DNA from: Massilia agrisoli
GTDB taxonomy: Bacteria; Pseudomonadota; Gammaproteobacteria; Burkholderiales; Burkholderiaceae_D
Length of the DNA stretch: 64,000 nt
Reading direction: 5' to 3'
NCBI RefSeq assembly: GCF_020831365.1
Contig: NZ_JAJHPV010000020.1
Coordinates: forward strand, 372,001-436,000
The notes under the pieces were generated by a model. That model was not told where the DNA came from. It did not search any database and saw only the letters and a list, made by a program, of their open reading frames with translations. Each line of letters starts with the position of its first letter. The first letter of the stretch is position 1. Position numbers and translations under genes: made by a program. This document shows positions 49,802-58,139 of the stretch, piece after piece.

Positions 49802-51577
49802 ATGTCGACATCGAATCTCAAAGTCCGCGCGCTGGTGAGCGGCTTGACGCTGGCGCTGCTGTCGCTGCCGGTTGCCGCGGCCGAACTGCCATGGGTTACC
49901 AAGAGCAATGCCAACGCCAAGCTGCTGCTGAATGTGGTTGCCAAGTATTCGCCCGAGGGGGCCAGCCAGCTGGGCGTGGATGGATTCGACGAGCAGATCA
50001 CCGACCTGTCGCGCGACCTGTACGAGCCAAGCAACAAGGACCTGCGTGGGGTGATCGCCGAACTGGAAAAGCGCCTCAAGGCGGAGACCGATCCAAAGGT
50101 GAAGCAGGACCTGGAAATCCTGATCGGCAGCGCAAAGGACCAGATGCGCTCGAACAGCCTTGACCGTAAATACTTCATGCCGTTCAACGACCTGACCCAG
50201 ACGATTTTCGGCGTGATCCGTTCGACCCTGGACCCGCGCATTCCGAAGGAACGCCAGAAAACCTTGCTGGTCCGCCTCGAGAAATATGCCGGGCTGGCAA
50301 AGGGCCACCGTCCGGCCACCGAACTGGCCAACGAGCGCTTGCAGGAACGCCTGAAGGCAAACAAGAACCTGCTGGGGCCGTACAAGGGCGAAGTAGAGCA
50401 GGCCATCAACAACAGCCCGACCCTGATCGCGGGCATGAAAGACCTGCTCGCCAAGAGCGACCTGAAAGGCTGGGAAGCAAGCTTCGCCGTGCTGGAAAAG
50501 CAGCTGACGCAATACAACGCGCAGGTGAAGTCGCAGATCTTGCCGCGCGCGCGCCTTGACCATCGCTTGCCGGCCGAGGTCTACGCAAACAACCTGAAGC
50601 AGTTCGGCGTGGACATTCCGCCGCAGGAACTGATCGCCAAGGCGCTGACCTCGTTTGCGGAAATCCGCAACCAGATGAACATCACGGCCGGTTTGATCGC
50701 GCGCGAGCGCAACTTGCCGAACGCGGATTACCGCGCGGTGATGCTCGAACTGAAGAAAGAGCAGATCCCGGCTGAAAAAGTGATGCCGCTGTACGCCGAG
50801 CGCCTGGCCCAGATCGAAGACGCGGTGCGCAAACAGGACATCGTCACGATGCCGTCGCGCAAAGCCCTGATCCGCCTCGCCAGTGCAGCCGAAAACGCCC
50901 GCAGCCCGGCGCCGCACATGAACCCGCCACGTTTGATCGGCAATACCGGCGAGTACGGCGAGTTTGTCCTGACCACCGGCATGGCGCCCGACGCCAGCGG
51001 CAAGTCGCTGGCCTTTGACGACTTCACCCACCAGGCCGGCACCTGGTCGATCACGGCGCATGAAGCACGTCCCGGGCACGAGCTGCAGTTTGCCAAGATG
51101 ATAGAAACCGGCGTGTCGACGGCGCGCGCGGTATTCGCCTTCAACAGCGTCAACGTGGAAGGCTGGGCGCTCTATGCCGAGGCGGAAATGCAACCGTACG
51201 AGCCGCTCGACGGCCAGCTGTTCGCCCTGCAGGCGCGCATGCTGCGCGCGGCGCGTGCTTTCCTCGATCCGATGGTCAACCTCGGCGAGATCTCGCCGGA
51301 AGGCGTGAAGGGTTTCCTGATGGATGAAGTGGGCATGTCCGAAGGCATGGCAACGCAGGAAATGCAGCGCTACACCTTCCGTTCGCCGGGCCAGGCCACG
51401 TCGTACTTCTACGGCTACCAGCGCCTGATGGAAACGCGCCAGGCTGCCGAGGTTGCCTTGCGCAAGAAGTTCAACCGCAAGGCCTTCAACGACTTCGTGC
51501 TGGCCCAGGGACTGGTTCCGCCGCAACTGCTCCGCAAGGCAGTGATGCAGGAGTTTGTACCAGCCCAGGGTAAGTGA
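49802..51577 (+). CDS. DUF885-family secreted metallopeptidase-like protein
   Basis: A 591-residue exported protein with a signal peptide ending PVAAA (about residue 27). The DUF885 signature is HEARPGHELQFA (His420, Glu421, His426), followed by NVEGWALYAE with the downstream Glu; these match zinc-peptidase-like ligands in the family. The C-terminal SEGMATQEMQRYTFRSPGQATSYFYG segment is also conserved. Few members have known substrates. AAGGAA precedes the ATG at 49802; the frame extends into the previous gene at 49610. It converges with the PepSY gene, 10 bases apart. Confidence 0.88.
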   Translation: MSTSNLKVRALVSGLTLALLSLPVAAAELPWVTKSNANAKLLLNVVAKYSPEGASQLGVDGFDEQITDLSRDLYEPSNKDLRGVIAELEKRLKAETDPKVKQDLEILIGSAKDQMRSNSLDRKYFMPFNDLTQTIFGVIRSTLDPRIPKERQKTLLVRLEKYAGLAKGHRPATELANERLQERLKANKNLLGPYKGEVEQAINNSPTLIAGMKDLLAKSDLKGWEASFAVLEKQLTQYNAQVKSQILPRARLDHRLPAEVYANNLKQFGVDIPPQELIAKALTSFAEIRNQMNITAGLIARERNLPNADYRAVMLELKKEQIPAEKVMPLYAERLAQIEDAVRKQDIVTMPSRKALIRLASAAENARSPAPHMNPPRLIGNTGEYGEFVLTTGMAPDASGKSLAFDDFTHQAGTWSITAHEARPGHELQFAKMIETGVSTARAVFAFNSVNVEGWALYAEAEMQPYEPLDGQLFALQARMLRAARAFLDPMVNLGEISPEGVKGFLMDEVGMSEGMATQEMQRYTFRSPGQATSYFYGYQRLMETRQAAEVALRKKFNRKAFNDFVLAQGLVPPQLLRKAVMQEFVPAQGK

Positions 51578-51587
51578 TTCGGGCGGC

Positions 51588-52781
51588 TCAGGCTGCGACC
51601 GCGGCAGCTTGCTTGCGGCGCGGCGCCTTGGCAGGCCTGCGCAGCTTGAGCCACACCACCAGCCCGGTAACGAAGAATGCCAGCGGCACCAGGCCGAACA
51701 GGCTGATGAACACCCGGCCAGCGGTGCCGAACGCTTCGCCGGTATGCAGCGGGAACAGCCAGCTGATGAATTTGTCGCCGCCGGTTGCACGCACCGGGTC
51801 GATTACGCGCAGCACGGCGCCATTGCCGGAGTCGATGCTGATGCGGGTGGCCCCCGGGCCCATGCGCAGTTCGCCGGGCTGGCGCACGCGCGCCTCGAAT
51901 GGCTGGTCGGGCTTGGCCGGGAACGACAGGCGCGAAACCCTGCCGTTGGGAAATTCGGCCTGGGCGGCAGCGACTGCCTCGGCAGCGGAGACGCGCGACC
52001 CGGCCTCGCTCTTGTTCGTCAGTTTTCCGTTTGGCGATACGTGGGACACGGCCTTGATGGCCGGTGTCACCCAGGCCGGCATATTGAAATAGACGCCTGA
52101 CAACGCGGTCACCAGCAGCACCGGCGCGGCAAAGAACCCGCCCGCGCGATGCAGCTGGAAGCTGAACCGCGGCCACGAGCCGCCATGGCGCACGGTGATC
52201 GCCTTCCAGATCGCCGCCTTTGCCATCTTCGGCCACCACAGGATGATGCCGGTGATCGTCATCAACAGCAGCGATACCCCTGTCACCGCAATCACCACCT
52301 TGCCGACCTCGCCTGCGACCAGGTAGCGGTGGATGTGGAACAGGGTGGGCATCAGGAGCGGGCGCGACAAGCCTGCCTCGCCCCAGTTGCGTTCGCCCAA
52401 CACAACCAGCCTGGCCGGATCGACCATCACCTGGCGGGTGACCGCCTGGCTCCACGGCGCCGCGCCGGCAGCCGGGGCAGGGCGGTACCACGCCACAAAG
52501 ACGTCGCCGGCGCGTTCGGGCAGTTCCAGCATGCTCGGGCGGCCATATGCCGGGTTCGCCACCAGCGTGTCAGTTGCCGCCTGCACCAGCGCCGCATCCA
52601 CCTTGAAAGGATCGCCCGCGCGCATGTTTGCCGGCGGCGCGACCTGCAACAGGCCCGGATTGAGCATGCTGTCGAGTTCATGGATCCAGCTCAGCAGCGA
52701 GCCGGTCAGGCCGAGGACGACCAGGATGGCGCCGAAGACGAGGCCGGTCCACAGGTGTAGGGTGCGGAGGAATTGTTTCAT
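51588..52781 (-). CDS. PepSY-associated transmembrane protein (iron-uptake type)
   Basis: A 397-residue inner-membrane protein with the PepSY-TM layout. An N-terminal helix (LHLWTGLVFGAILVVLGLTGSLLSW) is followed by a periplasmic domain and further helices (VIAVTGVSLLLMTITGIILWWP; PVLLVTALSGVYFNMP), then a PepSY-like segment and a final helix (VFISLFGLVPLAFFVTGLVVW). FpvG-type members reduce or release iron from siderophores in the periplasm. It is divergent from a TonB receptor gene and shares two Fur-like boxes with it, supporting an iron role. The exact reaction is inference. Confidence 0.87.
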   Translation of the reverse strand: MKQFLRTLHLWTGLVFGAILVVLGLTGSLLSWIHELDSMLNPGLLQVAPPANMRAGDPFKVDAALVQAATDTLVANPAYGRPSMLELPERAGDVFVAWYRPAPAAGAAPWSQAVTRQVMVDPARLVVLGERNWGEAGLSRPLLMPTLFHIHRYLVAGEVGKVVIAVTGVSLLLMTITGIILWWPKMAKAAIWKAITVRHGGSWPRFSFQLHRAGGFFAAPVLLVTALSGVYFNMPAWVTPAIKAVSHVSPNGKLTNKSEAGSRVSAAEAVAAAQAEFPNGRVSRLSFPAKPDQPFEARVRQPGELRMGPGATRISIDSGNGAVLRVIDPVRATGGDKFISWLFPLHTGEAFGTAGRVFISLFGLVPLAFFVTGLVVWLKLRRPAKAPRRKQAAAVAA

Positions 52782-52816
52782 AGTGCAATTTCAGGTCAGC
52801 GAAGCGACAGTATAAA

Positions 52817-52831
52817 TGAGAATAATTCTCG
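52817..52831. promoter_or_regulatory. Fur-box-like palindrome 1
   Basis: TGAGAATAATTCTCG has GAGAAT/ATTCTC as a perfect 6-1-6 dyad and matches the 7-1-7 Fur model TGATAATNATTATCA at 11 of 14 positions. It lies 36 bases upstream of the PepSY gene. Confidence 0.72.
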
Positions 52832-52850
52832 ATACGCTTGATTTATCAAA

Positions 52851-52865
52851 TAAGAATCGTTATCA
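52851..52865. promoter_or_regulatory. Fur-box-like palindrome 2
   Basis: TAAGAATCGTTATCA; its reverse complement matches the Fur 7-1-7 model at 11 of 14 positions. It lies about 60 bases upstream of the TonB receptor start, so the two boxes could repress both divergent genes when iron is plentiful. Confidence 0.65.
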
Positions 52866-52924
52866 TTCGTATTGTACATTGCTTAACGGCAAATGCCGTT
52901 TTTTTCATCAAGGATATTTGCCGC

Positions 52925-55060
52925 ATGACCTCTATCAAGCCTCTCTCCCGCGCCGTTGCCGCAGCATGCATGACCATGGCAGCCAACGCCTTTGCACAAC
53001 AGGCAGTCGCCACCGAAGAGGGGCAGATGGCGGAAGTCGTGGTGACCGCCACGCGCGGTGAAAAAGCCGTCGACAAGATCCCGGGCGCCATTTCCGTGAT
53101 CAGCCAGCAGGACCTGGCGGCCCAGTACCTGATCGCCGACGATCCGTCGCAAGCGCTGTCGACCTATATTCCCGGCTACGCGCCGAGCCGCCAGAAGATG
53201 ACGTCCACCGGCGAATCGCTGCGCGGCCGCCAGCCGCTGATCCTGCTCGACGGCATTCCGCAGTCGAACCCGCTGCGCGCCGGCATGCGCGAAGGCTACT
53301 TCGCCGACAGCTTCATCATCGAGCGCATCGAAGTCATCAACGGCGCCTCGGCGGTGCAGGGCATGGGCGCGACCGGCGGCATCATCAACTACATTACCAA
53401 GGCGCCGCGCACCAACGGCACCACCCATGGCGTCAACCTGCGCGCCTCGACCCAGTTCCGCTCCGATAATCTGGACTGGAAGACCGGCTACTCGATCAGC
53501 CACAAGTCGGATGCCTTCGACTTCCTCGGCTATGCGGCCATCCAGCGCCGCGGCATGAGCTACGACGGCAACGGCCGCCGCCTGGGCATCGACACCGTCC
53601 AGGGCGATACCCTCGACACCCATGGCAACGACCTGTTCGTCAAGGTCGGCAAAACCTTTGGCAACCAGCGCCTGCAGCTGTCGCTGAACCGCTTCAACCT
53701 CGAAGGCGACGGCGACTACAAGAACGATCCGGGCAGCGTGGCCGAAGGCGTGCCGACCAGCTCGCTGCCGGGCACCCCGATCGGCGAAGCGCCGCGCAAC
53801 AAAGTGCGCAGCGCCAGCCTGGATTACCGCCATGCCGACCTGGCTGGCGGCATGTTCAGCGCCCAGCTGTTCGGCCACCAGTTCGAATCGCTGTACGGCG
53901 CCACCAAGGTCGCCACCTTCCAGGACACCCGCATCGCGCCATCGGGCACCCTGTGGGACCAGTCGCAGATCCTCGCCGACAAGCTCGGCTCGCGCATCAC
54001 CTATGTGCGTCCGGATACCTTGATTGCCGGCCTCGAGGCGACGGTGGGCGTGGACGTTTTGCGCGATGAAACCGAACAGCGCCTGGCGATCACCGACCGC
54101 ACCTGGGTGCCGCTGCTGAAGTTCAATTCGACCGCGCCGTTCGCCCAGCTGGAGTACGAGTTCGGCCCGGTCACCGTGCGCGGCGGCGTGCGCCATGAGA
54201 TCGCCGAGCTGGACGTCGACACCTACACCACGCTGGCCGCCTATGGCAGCCAGACGGTGCAGGGCGGCTCGGCCGAGTTCTCGGAGTCGGTCAAGAACAT
54301 CGGCGCGGTCTGGCGCTTCGCGCCGCAATGGTCGGCGTTTGCCGCCAGCTCGGAAGGCTTCGGCGTGCCGGACGCCGGCCTGGTGCTGCGTGGCGTCAAC
54401 AAGCCGAACCAGTCGGTGTCGAACCTGATCAGCCTGCAGCCTATCGTGACCCGCAATAACGAAATCGGCGTCAACTGGCGCGGCGAGAAGGGCCAGTTCG
54501 GCATCTCGCGCTACGATTCGCGCTCCAAGCTGGGCAGCGTAATCCGCATCACTTCGGCCGGCGTGGGCCTGGTCGAGCGCGTGCCGACCACCGTCAAGGG
54601 CTGGGAAGTGAGCGGCGAGTGGCGTCCGACCCGCGCGGTCAGCGCCTTCGGCAGCTACGCCAAGACCGACGGCAAGACCGCCGCCACCCAGGGCGCGCCG
54701 ATGGACATCGCGCTCGGCGCCCGCTCGCAGGGACCGGACAAGGCCGTGCTGGGCACAAACTGGAAGTGGATGCCGGCGTCCAGCCTGCGCCTGCAAGCGA
54801 CCCACCTGTTCGACCGCGATATCAATATCGGCCGCATGGTCGGCACCAGCCGCCTGGAAGAACACTTCAACGGCTACACCCTGGTCGATGCGGCGGCAAC
54901 CTGGGACACGCGTCATGGCAAGATTGGCGTGAGTATCGAAAACCTGCTGGACAAGCAGTATGTCGGCTACTATTCGCAATCGGCGGCGGCAACCGACCCG
55001 GGAAATACCTACGCCGGGCGTGGCCGTACCCTGGCAGTCAACTTCAGCAAGACCTTCTAA
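52925..55060 (+). CDS. TonB-dependent siderophore-type receptor
   Basis: A 711-residue outer-membrane receptor. Its signal peptide ends ANAFAQ (about residue 24), followed by a TonB box region (MAEVVVTATRGEKAVDKIPG), a plug with ESLRGRQPLILLDGIPQSNP and INGASAVQGMGATGGIINYIT, and a beta-barrel ending in AVNFSKTF. Fur-like boxes upstream and the divergent PepSY membrane protein indicate ferric-siderophore uptake; the siderophore is not identifiable. AAGGA precedes ATG 52925. The frame extends to 52838, which would overlap the Fur boxes and is rejected. Confidence 0.92.
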   Translation: MTSIKPLSRAVAAACMTMAANAFAQQAVATEEGQMAEVVVTATRGEKAVDKIPGAISVISQQDLAAQYLIADDPSQALSTYIPGYAPSRQKMTSTGESLRGRQPLILLDGIPQSNPLRAGMREGYFADSFIIERIEVINGASAVQGMGATGGIINYITKAPRTNGTTHGVNLRASTQFRSDNLDWKTGYSISHKSDAFDFLGYAAIQRRGMSYDGNGRRLGIDTVQGDTLDTHGNDLFVKVGKTFGNQRLQLSLNRFNLEGDGDYKNDPGSVAEGVPTSSLPGTPIGEAPRNKVRSASLDYRHADLAGGMFSAQLFGHQFESLYGATKVATFQDTRIAPSGTLWDQSQILADKLGSRITYVRPDTLIAGLEATVGVDVLRDETEQRLAITDRTWVPLLKFNSTAPFAQLEYEFGPVTVRGGVRHEIAELDVDTYTTLAAYGSQTVQGGSAEFSESVKNIGAVWRFAPQWSAFAASSEGFGVPDAGLVLRGVNKPNQSVSNLISLQPIVTRNNEIGVNWRGEKGQFGISRYDSRSKLGSVIRITSAGVGLVERVPTTVKGWEVSGEWRPTRAVSAFGSYAKTDGKTAATQGAPMDIALGARSQGPDKAVLGTNWKWMPASSLRLQATHLFDRDINIGRMVGTSRLEEHFNGYTLVDAAATWDTRHGKIGVSIENLLDKQYVGYYSQSAAATDPGNTYAGRGRTLAVNFSKTF

Positions 55061-55081
55061 CACCCATTTGCACAGTTGCAA

Positions 55082-55117
55082 TGTAACGTGACGCACATAA
55101 CGAAGTAACACGTTACA
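55082..55117. promoter_or_regulatory. Inverted repeat upstream of the KaiC-like gene
   Basis: TGTAACGTG (55082-55090) and CACGTTACA (55109-55117) form a perfect 9-base inverted repeat with an 18-base spacer. The right arm is also part of a second dyad, GTAAC-AC-GTTAC (55105-55116). There is no T-tract, so it is more likely an operator than a terminator. The regulator is unknown. Confidence 0.5.
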
Positions 55118-55186
55118 CTGTTGGCTCATGCGCCGTGAATGAATGACGGCCCAACAAGAACATCATTATGTGCGAAAGAGGCAACT

Positions 55187-56743
55187 GTGGACACGCTGGT
55201 AAAGACGGGCATTATTGGATTGGATGAGGTGTTGCTGGGCGGGATCCCCCGTAACAACAACCTTATCGTCGAGGGAGCCCCGGGCTCCGGCAAGACCACC
55301 CTGGGGCTGGGTTTCATCTACGCCGGCGCCGCCCACTACGGCGAGCCGGGCGCCATCATTTCCTTCGAGCTGGACCCGCAGAAGCTGCTGCGCGATGCGG
55401 CCGGTTTCAACTGGCCAATGCAGGAGCTGATCGACCAGGGCAAGATCAAGATCATCCAGACCAGCCCGGCGGTACTGCTCAACGAATTCCGTTCCTCCGA
55501 CGGCGTCCTGACCAGCGTGCTGCAGGAACTGGGTGCCAGGCGCCTGCTGATCGACGGCCTGACCCCGATCCGCCTGTATGCCGAAGTGCATGACATTCCT
55601 TTCCGCGAAGACGTCCACCTGCTGATCGAAGGCCTGACCCGCCTCGGCGTCACCACCATGGTCACCGCCGAGCAGGACGAGGGCACCAATGGCGTCTATC
55701 CGCACGAGCGCTTCGTGTTCGACACCATCATTTCGCTGACCCGCGAAGAAAAGCAGCGCCGCGTGCACCGCCGCCTGACCGTGCTCAAGTCGCGCGGCCA
55801 GGAATTCATCGGCGGCAGCCACACCATGCGCATCGAAAAGGATGTTGGCATCCACGTCTACCGCCGCGCCCAGTCGCGCCCGGTCACGTCGGACGACCAG
55901 CCAACCTCGAGCGAGCGCCTGTCGACCGGCTCCAACACCATCGATTGCATGATGGATGGTGGCATCTACCAGGGTTCGGTCACGATGGTCACCGGCATTT
56001 CCGGCACCGGCAAGACGGTGTTCGGCGTGCAGTTCCTGACCTCGGCCATCAAGGCGGGCCACAAGACCTTGCTGGTCAGCCTGGACGAGCACCCGCGCCA
56101 GCTGATCCGCAACGCCAGCTCGCTCGGTTTCGACCTCGAAGGCCATGTCGCCGCGGGCGAGCTGTTCATCCACTACGAGTCGCCGCTGGAACTGGAGCTG
56201 GACGTGCACTTCGACCGCATCATCAAGCTGGTCGAGGAGCACGGCATCGACTGCGTGGTGTTCGATTCGGTGGCGGTCTACGAAATGACCAGCCGCGAGG
56301 AAGTAGCCGACTACCTGTACGCGCTGGCGACCTTCTTCAAGGACCGCCTGGCGACGATCCTGTTCAACTACGAAAGCCCGGAACTGCTGGGCATTTCGCA
56401 GATCAGCGAGGAGCTCAAGGGTTCCCACCTGGTCGACAACATCATCTTGCTGAATTACGTAGAGATTTCGACCCAGCTGCGGCGCGCGATCGCCATTCCA
56501 AAGGTGCGCGGCAGCCGTATCCACCAGGTCACGCGTGAATATGTGATCGGGGAGGGCGGCCTGCTGCTGATCGACGAGGAAACGGCAGACGAACCGGGCA
56601 GCGTGCCGCAATTGCCGTTCTCGTCGTACTACGGCCTGCTGTCGCGTTCGCCTTCGCGCACCGGCCCCAGCATCGAGGTGGCGGTTGCCCAGGGAAAGAA
56701 GCTGCCCGAGTCGCCTGAGTTGCCTGTAGAACCAGCGTCGTGA
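55187..56743 (+). CDS. KaiC-like double-domain RecA-family ATPase
   Basis: A 518-residue protein with two tandem RecA/KaiC domains. Walker A motifs are GAPGSGKTT (30-38) and GISGTGKT (270-277), with Walker B-like segments LLIDG and VVFDS. The segment DNIILLNYVEISTQLRRAI aligns with the CII domain of cyanobacterial KaiC, but the Ser-Thr pair autophosphorylated in the clock protein (within SHISTITD) is missing: this protein has SHLVD, shorter by about three residues. It is therefore a KaiC relative, not a clock KaiC, and no kaiA or kaiB is nearby. GTG 55187 has AGAGG 6 bases upstream; an ATG at 55139 is possible. The stop overlaps the next histidine kinase start (GTGA), so they likely act together. 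Confidence 0.85.
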   Translation: MDTLVKTGIIGLDEVLLGGIPRNNNLIVEGAPGSGKTTLGLGFIYAGAAHYGEPGAIISFELDPQKLLRDAAGFNWPMQELIDQGKIKIIQTSPAVLLNEFRSSDGVLTSVLQELGARRLLIDGLTPIRLYAEVHDIPFREDVHLLIEGLTRLGVTTMVTAEQDEGTNGVYPHERFVFDTIISLTREEKQRRVHRRLTVLKSRGQEFIGGSHTMRIEKDVGIHVYRRAQSRPVTSDDQPTSSERLSTGSNTIDCMMDGGIYQGSVTMVTGISGTGKTVFGVQFLTSAIKAGHKTLLVSLDEHPRQLIRNASSLGFDLEGHVAAGELFIHYESPLELELDVHFDRIIKLVEEHGIDCVVFDSVAVYEMTSREEVADYLYALATFFKDRLATILFNYESPELLGISQISEELKGSHLVDNIILLNYVEISTQLRRAIAIPKVRGSRIHQVTREYVIGEGGLLLIDEETADEPGSVPQLPFSSYYGLLSRSPSRTGPSIEVAVAQGKKLPESPELPVEPAS

Positions 56744-57972
56744 TCAGCGTCCACGCAAACGGCGAACCGGTAGTCGACTGGGATGACTGGTCGGGGCCGT
56801 TGCGCCAGTTTGCCCACGCGTCGGGGCTGGTGGTGTCGGCCTACGACGGCCACGCCAGGCGCCAGATCGGGCCGCTTCATGCGACCCGCACCGCGACCTT
56901 GCTGGCCGGCTCGACCTTGTGGCGCGACGGCGGGCCCGGCAGTTTGCTGGAACAGGAACTGGCGATCCAGGTGCTGGACCACGGCGCCGCCGTGTCGGCG
57001 TCCTTTTGCGACGCCTTGCGGGTCTGCGCGATGCCGCTGACCCGCTTCGGCAAGACCTATGGCGTGGTGGTGTATGGCTGGACCTTCCGTGATTTCAGTT
57101 CGCCCATGGCGTGCGACCGCATCGGCCGCCAGGTCGGCTTGCTCGGCCACGTGCTGTGGGGCGAGGTGCGGCTCGAGTCGCCGGTTTCCGACGCCCGCAT
57201 GACGGTGCTGACAGCCTTGCTGCGCACGCTGGTCGATTCGTCCGACCGCCACCGCGAGGCGATTGCCGAGGTCAACCGGGTCAACCGCGCCCGCGAACAG
57301 TTTTTGGCGACCGTGTCGCACGAGATGCGCACGCCGCTGGCCGCGCTGTCGCTGCGCCTGGAGCTGATGCAGCGGACCATGCCCGACCTGCCCGAGGCCG
57401 CCAGGGCCAGCCTCGGCATGATGCGCAAGCACGTGGCCCAGGAAACCCTGATGGTCAACGACCTGATCGATGCCTCGCGCACCCTGACCGGCCAGATGTC
57501 GATCGAGCGCCAGCCGGTGTCGCTGGGGCAGGTGCTGCACGACGCGGTGTCGACCGTCGAAATCAATGCCCACGACAAGCAGGTCACCCTGCAGGTCACG
57601 CCGGCCGACTACGCCGCGCGCGTGGTGATCGAAGCCGACGCCCAACGCCTGCAGCAGGTGGTGTGGAACCTGCTGCTCAATGCCGTCAAGTTCACGCCGG
57701 AGGGCGGCCGCATCGTGCTGAACGTGCGCCAGGAGCCGCGCCATGTGGTCATCGACGTGACCGATTCGGGGCAGGGCATCGAGGCCCACGACCTGCCGCA
57801 TGTGTTCGGCGCCTTCAACCTGCAAAAGCAGGGCAATGACTCCGGCCTCGGGCTGGGCCTGTACATCGCCCGCCACATCGTCGAACTGCACGGCGGTACC
57901 ATCACCGTCAGCAGCCCCGGCCCCGGCTACGGCGCCACCTTTTCGATCCGCCTGCCGCTGACGGCGGCGTGA
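56740..57972 (+). CDS. Soluble sensor histidine kinase coupled to the KaiC-like ATPase
   Basis: A 410-residue kinase without membrane segments. The N-terminal region (1-150) resembles a small GAF-like sensor with several Cys and Trp residues (SFCDALRVCAMP). A HisKA domain follows with His194 in FLATVSHEMRTPLAALS, then HATPase_c with NLLLNAVKFTPEGG, DSGQGI and GLGLGLYIARHIVELHGG. The GTG start overlaps the KaiC-like stop by 4 bases. No response regulator follows. The pairing of a KaiC-like ATPase with a soluble kinase suggests a phosphorelay input, by loose analogy with KaiC-SasA; this is inference. Confidence 0.88.
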   Translation: MISVHANGEPVVDWDDWSGPLRQFAHASGLVVSAYDGHARRQIGPLHATRTATLLAGSTLWRDGGPGSLLEQELAIQVLDHGAAVSASFCDALRVCAMPLTRFGKTYGVVVYGWTFRDFSSPMACDRIGRQVGLLGHVLWGEVRLESPVSDARMTVLTALLRTLVDSSDRHREAIAEVNRVNRAREQFLATVSHEMRTPLAALSLRLELMQRTMPDLPEAARASLGMMRKHVAQETLMVNDLIDASRTLTGQMSIERQPVSLGQVLHDAVSTVEINAHDKQVTLQVTPADYAARVVIEADAQRLQQVVWNLLLNAVKFTPEGGRIVLNVRQEPRHVVIDVTDSGQGIEAHDLPHVFGAFNLQKQGNDSGLGLGLYIARHIVELHGGTITVSSPGPGYGATFSIRLPLTAA

Positions 57973-58139
57973 ACCGGCCACTGTTTTTTCCTCCCTTGTA
58001 ATTCGTTGTGATCGCGCAAATCGCGCAACAGCTGAGCCAGCCCGGTTTTTGCGGCGCGGCAAATCCGACTATCCTGTCTCATCCAATATGCCAGAGAGCC
58101 CGGCGCGATTGCGCGGCCAGCTGACTATTGGAGACCGAT

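Noticed and set aside
49799-51790. 663-codon open frame opposite the DUF885 gene
   Set aside because: Antisense shadow; the plus-strand protein has signal peptide and metal motif.
52883-55129. 748-codon open frame opposite the second TonB receptor
   Set aside because: Antisense shadow crossing the Fur-box region; no protein-like features.
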